Of a stretch of 64,000 nt of DNA, positions 59,892-64,000 are shown piece after piece. Below the pieces are notes generated by a model that did no database searches, was not told where the DNA came from, and saw nothing but the letters and a program-made list of their open reading frames with translations. A program made the position numbers and the translations under genes. The stretch is from DASRBN01 sp035294305 (GTDB taxonomy: Bacteria; Chloroflexota; Ktedonobacteria; Ktedonobacterales; Ktedonobacteraceae), in NCBI GenBank assembly GCA_035294305.1, contig DATGLD010000006.1:1-64000 (forward strand). The letters run 5' to 3'. Within the stretch, counting starts at the first letter, position 1. Each line of letters opens with the position of its first letter.

Positions 59892-61259
59892 ATGGTACAG
59901 GCCAGCCTATTCCATATGCAACTTTTATTGCTCATTCCTCCTTTTCTGCCTGACCCACTCATGTCATTGCTCGGTGGCGCATGCGCCTTTCTACTTGCCT
60001 ATGGGGCAGCTTTTCTGGTCAAGGCGTTCTGTTACAGAATGGGATGGCTCGATAAGCCTGCCGCGCGCAGGATACATACAGAGGCTGTTCCTCGATTGGG
60101 CGGCGTTGCCATCTTCATAGCCTTCGTCGTTGTCTCGCTCCTTTTCTATACCCCCGGCCCCAAAAATGAAATTAGTATCTACTGGCTTCTTCTCGCGGCG
60201 GGCTTGTTGATCGTACTGGTACATGCCTACGATGACGTTCTGGGATTGAAGCCCTGGCCGAAGTTGCTGGCACAGACGCTAGCGGTCGTCATTATTCTTG
60301 GCCCATGGCAGGGTCAATTCCAGGGCATCCTGCTCTATACGTTTAACAATCCCTTCGGCAGTACGGTTATGAGCCCGGGCCTACCATGGTATCGCGAGCC
60401 TACCCTGACCTTATTCATCAATAGCCAGGTGATTAGTTTTGCGGCCATACCGGCAGTTTTGCTCACGTGGTTCTGGACGGTGGGCATGATGAACACCATC
60501 AACTGGATCGACGGGATGGATGGACTGGCAACGGGCGTCGTGGGGATTACCGCGTTATTTATTACGATCATCAGTCTTATTTTGGGGCAGGTGAGCATCG
60601 CCGTTCTCTCGGCTATCTTTACAGGAGCAGTGCTGGGTTTTCTGCCGCATAACTGGAACCCGGCGAAGATTTTCATGGGGGACAGCGGCTCCATGTTTTT
60701 AGGATTGGCGCTGGCGGTGCTTTCGATTATGGGTGGGGCTAAACTGGCGCTGGCACTGATGGTGCTGGGGGTGCCAATCCTGGATGTTGCGCTGGTGATC
60801 ATCAACCGCCTACGACGCCACCAGTCGCCGCTGCATTATGATAAAACCCATCTCCATTATAGACTGATGGCAACGGGACTGAGCGTGCGACAAATCTGCT
60901 ACCTGCTCTACGGGCTGTCCCTGCTTTTTGGCTTACTGGCAGTGGGTATTTCAGGATTGCATTCGGCTCACCTGTTTAAATTTATCGGGATCGGCCTGGT
61001 GGGAGCGGCGATGGTTGCGTTGATTGTCTGGGTGGACTACCGGCAACGCCAGCGTGGGGTACGCATCAAACTGGGAGGGCCAGACCCGGAGCCGGAAGGC
61101 AATCATAATAGGAGCGAACTGGCACCCAGGGGCGCGCAGGCGCCAGGCACCGTTCCTACGGCAGCGACGGCCCATAATGATTTGTCTGCCGGGTCTGGAG
61201 ATGAAACACCGGAGAATCAGGCCACACTGCCGCTAGGATACTCACAAAAAGCAACCTGA
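59892..61259 (+). CDS. Polyprenyl-phosphate glycosyl-1-phosphate transferase (WecA/TagO/MraY family)
   Basis: A 455-residue multi-pass membrane enzyme of about 10-11 helices that transfers a sugar-1-phosphate from a UDP-sugar to undecaprenyl phosphate, starting cell-envelope glycan synthesis. Motifs: DKPAARRIHTEAVPRLGG, HAYDDVLGL (metal-binding Asp pair), NTINWIDGMDGLATG, FMGDSGSMFLG and the C-terminal DKTHLHYRLMA, which resembles WecA/TagO more than MraY. The last about 60 residues are a disordered tail. I chose ATG 59892, which has AAGGAG 7 bases upstream. It ends 12 bases from the convergent uvrA. Confidence 0.9.
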   Translation: MVQASLFHMQLLLLIPPFLPDPLMSLLGGACAFLLAYGAAFLVKAFCYRMGWLDKPAARRIHTEAVPRLGGVAIFIAFVVVSLLFYTPGPKNEISIYWLLLAAGLLIVLVHAYDDVLGLKPWPKLLAQTLAVVIILGPWQGQFQGILLYTFNNPFGSTVMSPGLPWYREPTLTLFINSQVISFAAIPAVLLTWFWTVGMMNTINWIDGMDGLATGVVGITALFITIISLILGQVSIAVLSAIFTGAVLGFLPHNWNPAKIFMGDSGSMFLGLALAVLSIMGGAKLALALMVLGVPILDVALVIINRLRRHQSPLHYDKTHLHYRLMATGLSVRQICYLLYGLSLLFGLLAVGISGLHSAHLFKFIGIGLVGAAMVALIVWVDYRQRQRGVRIKLGGPDPEPEGNHNRSELAPRGAQAPGTVPTAATAHNDLSAGSGDETPENQATLPLGYSQKAT

Positions 61260-61271
61260 CCTGAAAACCTG

Positions 61272-64000
61272 CTAACCTGCAACGATCTGGCTCTCGGTAT
61301 GGAGATTGGTGAGAGCAGCTTCCTCAGTAAACATGCGCCTCAGGAAGTGGCCGGTAAATGATTGCTCGTTTTCCGCTACATCTTCCGGTGTGCCTTGTGC
61401 GATCACCTGGCCGCCTGCGTCACCGCCCTCTGGTCCCAGATCGATAATCCAGTCCGCGCTTTTGATCACTTCCAGGTTATGCTCGATCACGATAATCGAG
61501 TTGCCGGCATCGACGAGGCGCTGCAAGACCTGGAGCAGGCGATCCACATCGGCAAAATGCAGGCCGGTAGTTGGCTCATCCAGAATATACATTGTGCGGC
61601 CGGTGGCACGGCGCGAGAGCTCCGTTGCCAGTTTGACGCGCTGTGCCTCACCGCCGGAAAGTGTTGTAGCGGGCTGACCCAGGCGCATATATCCCAGGCC
61701 AACATCGTTCAGGGTCTTCATTTTATTGTGGATAGATGGCACGTTGGCGAAGAAATCAAGCGCCTCCTCTATCGTCATATCCAGCACATCGGCAATGTTC
61801 TTACCCTTGTAGTGAATCTCCAGCGCCTCGCGGTTATAGCGTTTGCCCTTGCAAACCTCGCATGGTACATAGACATCGGGCAAGAAATTCATCTCGATCT
61901 TGACGATACCTTCGCCCTTACAGGCCTCGCAACGTCCACCCTTGACATTGAATGAGAACCTGCCCGGCTGGTAACCACGCAGGCGCGCCTCAGGCACCTG
62001 GGCAAACAACTCGCGTATGCCAGTAAACGCATTGGTATAGGTCGCTGGATTGGATCGCGGCGTGCGGCCAATTGGCGACTGGTCGATGTCAATGACCTTG
62101 TCCAGGTGTTCCAATCCTTCGACGCTATCATGCGTGCCCGGCTTCTCATGTGCACGGAACAGCACATGCGCCAGTTTACGGTAGAGGATATCGGTAATCA
62201 GGGTACTTTTACCAGAACCGGAGACGCCTGTCACCACCACAAATTTCCCCAATGGGATTTCGACCGTGATATTTTTCAGGTTGTTTTCGCGCGCGCCCTT
62301 AATAATGAGCGCGCGCCCGTTGCCTGCGCGGCGCTGCTCGGGTAGTGGGATGCGTTTGCGCCGGGACAGGTAATCGCCAGTCAGCGAATTCGGGTTGGCA
62401 AGAATATCTTTATAGGTGCCCTCGGCCACCACCTTGCCACCATGCTCGCCTGCTCCTGGGCCGATATCGATAATGTGGTCGGCGGCCCGCATCGTATCCT
62501 CGTCATGTTCAACCACCAGCAGTGTATTGCCGAGGTCGCGCAAGCGCACCAGGGTCTTGATCAGGCGCGCATTATCACGCTGGTGCAGGCCAATGCTCGG
62601 CTCGTCGAGGATGTAAAGCACCCCCATGAGCCCTGAACCGATTTGCGTTGCCAGGCGAATGCGCTGTGCCTCACCACCTGAAAGACTGGCGGCGGCGCGA
62701 TCAAGGCTGAGATAATCCAGGCCAACATCCACCAGGAATTGCAGGCGTGCTCGAATCTCTTTGAGCACCTGGCGAGCAATGATACGCTCGCGCTCGGTCA
62801 AAGGGGCCTCAACCAGTGGGCCATTCGGATCAATGAGTGCCAGCGGGTCGCCCAGAAGTGAACCGCCATTGCCATTTTTCTGTTTTCCATTTCGCCCAGG
62901 AGTCGCCGGAATGGGAGTGATGCCGGGTGTACTCACGTCATCAGGTAGAGATGCTTCCAACTCTTGAAAGAAGCGCTGGGTAGTCAAAATCGAAAGCCGG
63001 GTCACCTGGACGATGTTGTGTCCGCCCACCGTGACCGCCAGCGCTTCCGGCTTGAGACGCGCACCGTGACAGTCAGGACAGATGCGGGCCGACATGTAGC
63101 CCTCGATCTCCTCGCGGATCATCTCGCTGTCGGTCTGCTTGTAGCGGCGATCAAGGTTCGGTATGACGCCTTCAAAGTTGACGTTGTAACTGCGCGTATG
63201 CCCGTGTTGCGGTGTATAACGAATAGTCAACTGTTCAGGTATGCCATAGAGAATAACCTTGCGCTGCTCATCGCTCAGGTCGCGCCAGGGCGTGTTCAGG
63301 CTGAAATTGTACTTCTTCGCCAGGGCTTCCAGAATCGAGGCATGCCATTGACTGCCGTTGACAACCTTACTCCACGGCGCGATTGCCCCCTCAAGCAAGC
63401 TCAGTTCAGGATGGGTGACAATCAATTCAGGATCGATTTCCTGCTGCGTGCCCAGGCCGGTGCAGGTAGGACAGGCGCCATGTGGGCTGTTGAAGCTGAA
63501 GGTGCGCGGCGCGATTTCCGGCAGGCTGATGTTGTCGTAGACACAGGCCAGGTTCTCGGAGTACAGAATCTCTTCACCATCGATAATTGAGACCAGTACG
63601 ACGCCACCACCGAGCTTCAATGTAGTCTCGAGCGAATCGGTGAGGCGCTGTCTGAAAGCCGGATCGATCTCGCTTGCTGGCGTCATTTCCGGTGCCAGCA
63701 AGTCTTGTGGGGCCCCGGTAGATAGGTCTACGCCATCGCTGTCTCTCCGGGCATTGACATCATACAACTCAGGACGCTCGGCAAGCTTTTTGAGCGCGAA
63801 AGTTGAACCGTAGCCATCCGCGCCTGGCCCCTCAGGGGATGGGGCGGGTTTCGAAGGGCGCGCTTTCTGCCCCTTGCGAATCACCAGGCGGTCAACGACG
63901 ACCTCGATAGTGTGCTTTTTCTGTTTGTCCAGTTCGATCTCGTCGCTCAGGTCATAAATCGTACCATCGACGCGTACGCGCACATAACCAGAACGGCGCA
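61272..64000 (-). CDS. uvrA: Excinuclease ABC subunit A (partial, N-terminus beyond window)
   Basis: The damage-recognition ATPase of nucleotide excision repair; about 909 residues are inside, and roughly the first 180 lie beyond base 64000, since the frame stays open to the edge (RRSGYVRVRVDG). Both ABC modules are visible: signature LSGGEAQRIRLATQIGSG with LDEPSIGLHQRDN, then Walker A VVTGVSGSGKSTLI and the second signature LSGGEAQRVKLATEL with LDEPTTGLH. Zinc-finger cysteines are in CPTCTGLG, CPDCHGARL and CEACKGEG...CEVCKGKR. Two low-complexity insertions not typical of the family occur (GPGADGYGSTF region; TPGRNGKQKNGNGGSL region). Confidence 0.96.
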   Translation of the reverse strand, partial: RRSGYVRVRVDGTIYDLSDEIELDKQKKHTIEVVVDRLVIRKGQKARPSKPAPSPEGPGADGYGSTFALKKLAERPELYDVNARRDSDGVDLSTGAPQDLLAPEMTPASEIDPAFRQRLTDSLETTLKLGGGVVLVSIIDGEEILYSENLACVYDNISLPEIAPRTFSFNSPHGACPTCTGLGTQQEIDPELIVTHPELSLLEGAIAPWSKVVNGSQWHASILEALAKKYNFSLNTPWRDLSDEQRKVILYGIPEQLTIRYTPQHGHTRSYNVNFEGVIPNLDRRYKQTDSEMIREEIEGYMSARICPDCHGARLKPEALAVTVGGHNIVQVTRLSILTTQRFFQELEASLPDDVSTPGITPIPATPGRNGKQKNGNGGSLLGDPLALIDPNGPLVEAPLTERERIIARQVLKEIRARLQFLVDVGLDYLSLDRAAASLSGGEAQRIRLATQIGSGLMGVLYILDEPSIGLHQRDNARLIKTLVRLRDLGNTLLVVEHDEDTMRAADHIIDIGPGAGEHGGKVVAEGTYKDILANPNSLTGDYLSRRKRIPLPEQRRAGNGRALIIKGARENNLKNITVEIPLGKFVVVTGVSGSGKSTLITDILYRKLAHVLFRAHEKPGTHDSVEGLEHLDKVIDIDQSPIGRTPRSNPATYTNAFTGIRELFAQVPEARLRGYQPGRFSFNVKGGRCEACKGEGIVKIEMNFLPDVYVPCEVCKGKRYNREALEIHYKGKNIADVLDMTIEEALDFFANVPSIHNKMKTLNDVGLGYMRLGQPATTLSGGEAQRVKLATELSRRATGRTMYILDEPTTGLHFADVDRLLQVLQRLVDAGNSIIVIEHNLEVIKSADWIIDLGPEGGDAGGQVIAQGTPEDVAENEQSFTGHFLRRMFTEEAALTNLHTESQIVAG

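Overview
The window is a 64 kb stretch of a bacterial chromosome with densely packed genes, mid-range GC and intergenic spaces rich in palindromes. The gene content best fits a Ktedonobacteria-like member of the Chloroflexota: many Ser/Thr kinases, FHA and zinc-ribbon proteins, Gram-positive-type lipoproteins, a PrkA/YeaH/SpoVR cluster and a MurA with Asp at the usual Cys position. This assignment is inferred from gene content; no 16S or other marker was compared.

Layout. 1-70: tail of an IS3-type transposase. 568-4000: release factor 1, a class-V aminotransferase and a frameshifted HAD hydrolase. 4.1-13.8 kb: an amino-acid-permease/histidine-kinase fusion, a nicotinamidase plus NrtR-type Nudix regulator pair with a candidate operator, a pseudokinase-DinG helicase fusion and a PAS/GAF histidine kinase. 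14.1-22.3 kb: a zinc-ribbon/RG-repeat protein, a HIT protein, three GT4 glycosyltransferases, an AbrB/PIN toxin-antitoxin pair and an S9 peptidase. 22.4-29.1 kb: a signalling block with a kinase-FHA protein, a membrane FHA protein, a kinase-zinc-ribbon protein and a GAF histidine kinase with its response regulator. 29.3-38.9 kb: surface and membrane proteins, a DHDPS-family aldolase, a membrane J-protein, a CDF metal exporter, dnaA and a third FHA protein. 39-48 kb: a CrtI-like oxidoreductase, MurA, a repeat coiled-coil protein, a pseudo-receiver protein, a SAM hydrolase-family protein and an ABC ATPase/histidine kinase pair. 48-54.5 kb: the prkA-yeaH-spoVR cluster, where prkA carries a full LAGLIDADG intein and is preceded by a strong promoter and a repeated hairpin-forming leader. 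54.8-64 kb: a truncated DUF488 gene, a molybdoenzyme, a large membrane protein, DUF2203, prmC, a WecA/MraY-like transferase and uvrA, which runs off the right edge.

How the genes fit together. Phospho-signalling dominates: two apparently active Ser/Thr kinases, one pseudokinase, three FHA readers, four histidine kinases, one response regulator and one degenerate receiver. A second theme is stress and cell-state change (PrkA/YeaH/SpoVR, DinG-like helicase, UvrA, toxin-antitoxin). A third is envelope building (MurA, WecA-like, GT4 trio, lipoproteins). Intergenic regions hold several families of dispersed palindromes, the largest being near-identical hairpins built on a GTAGGGACAGCG core.

The least expected items are the PrkA intein, the pseudokinase-DinG fusion, the permease-histidine-kinase fusion, the repeated leader before prkA and the zinc-ribbon/RG-repeat/twin-HTH protein.
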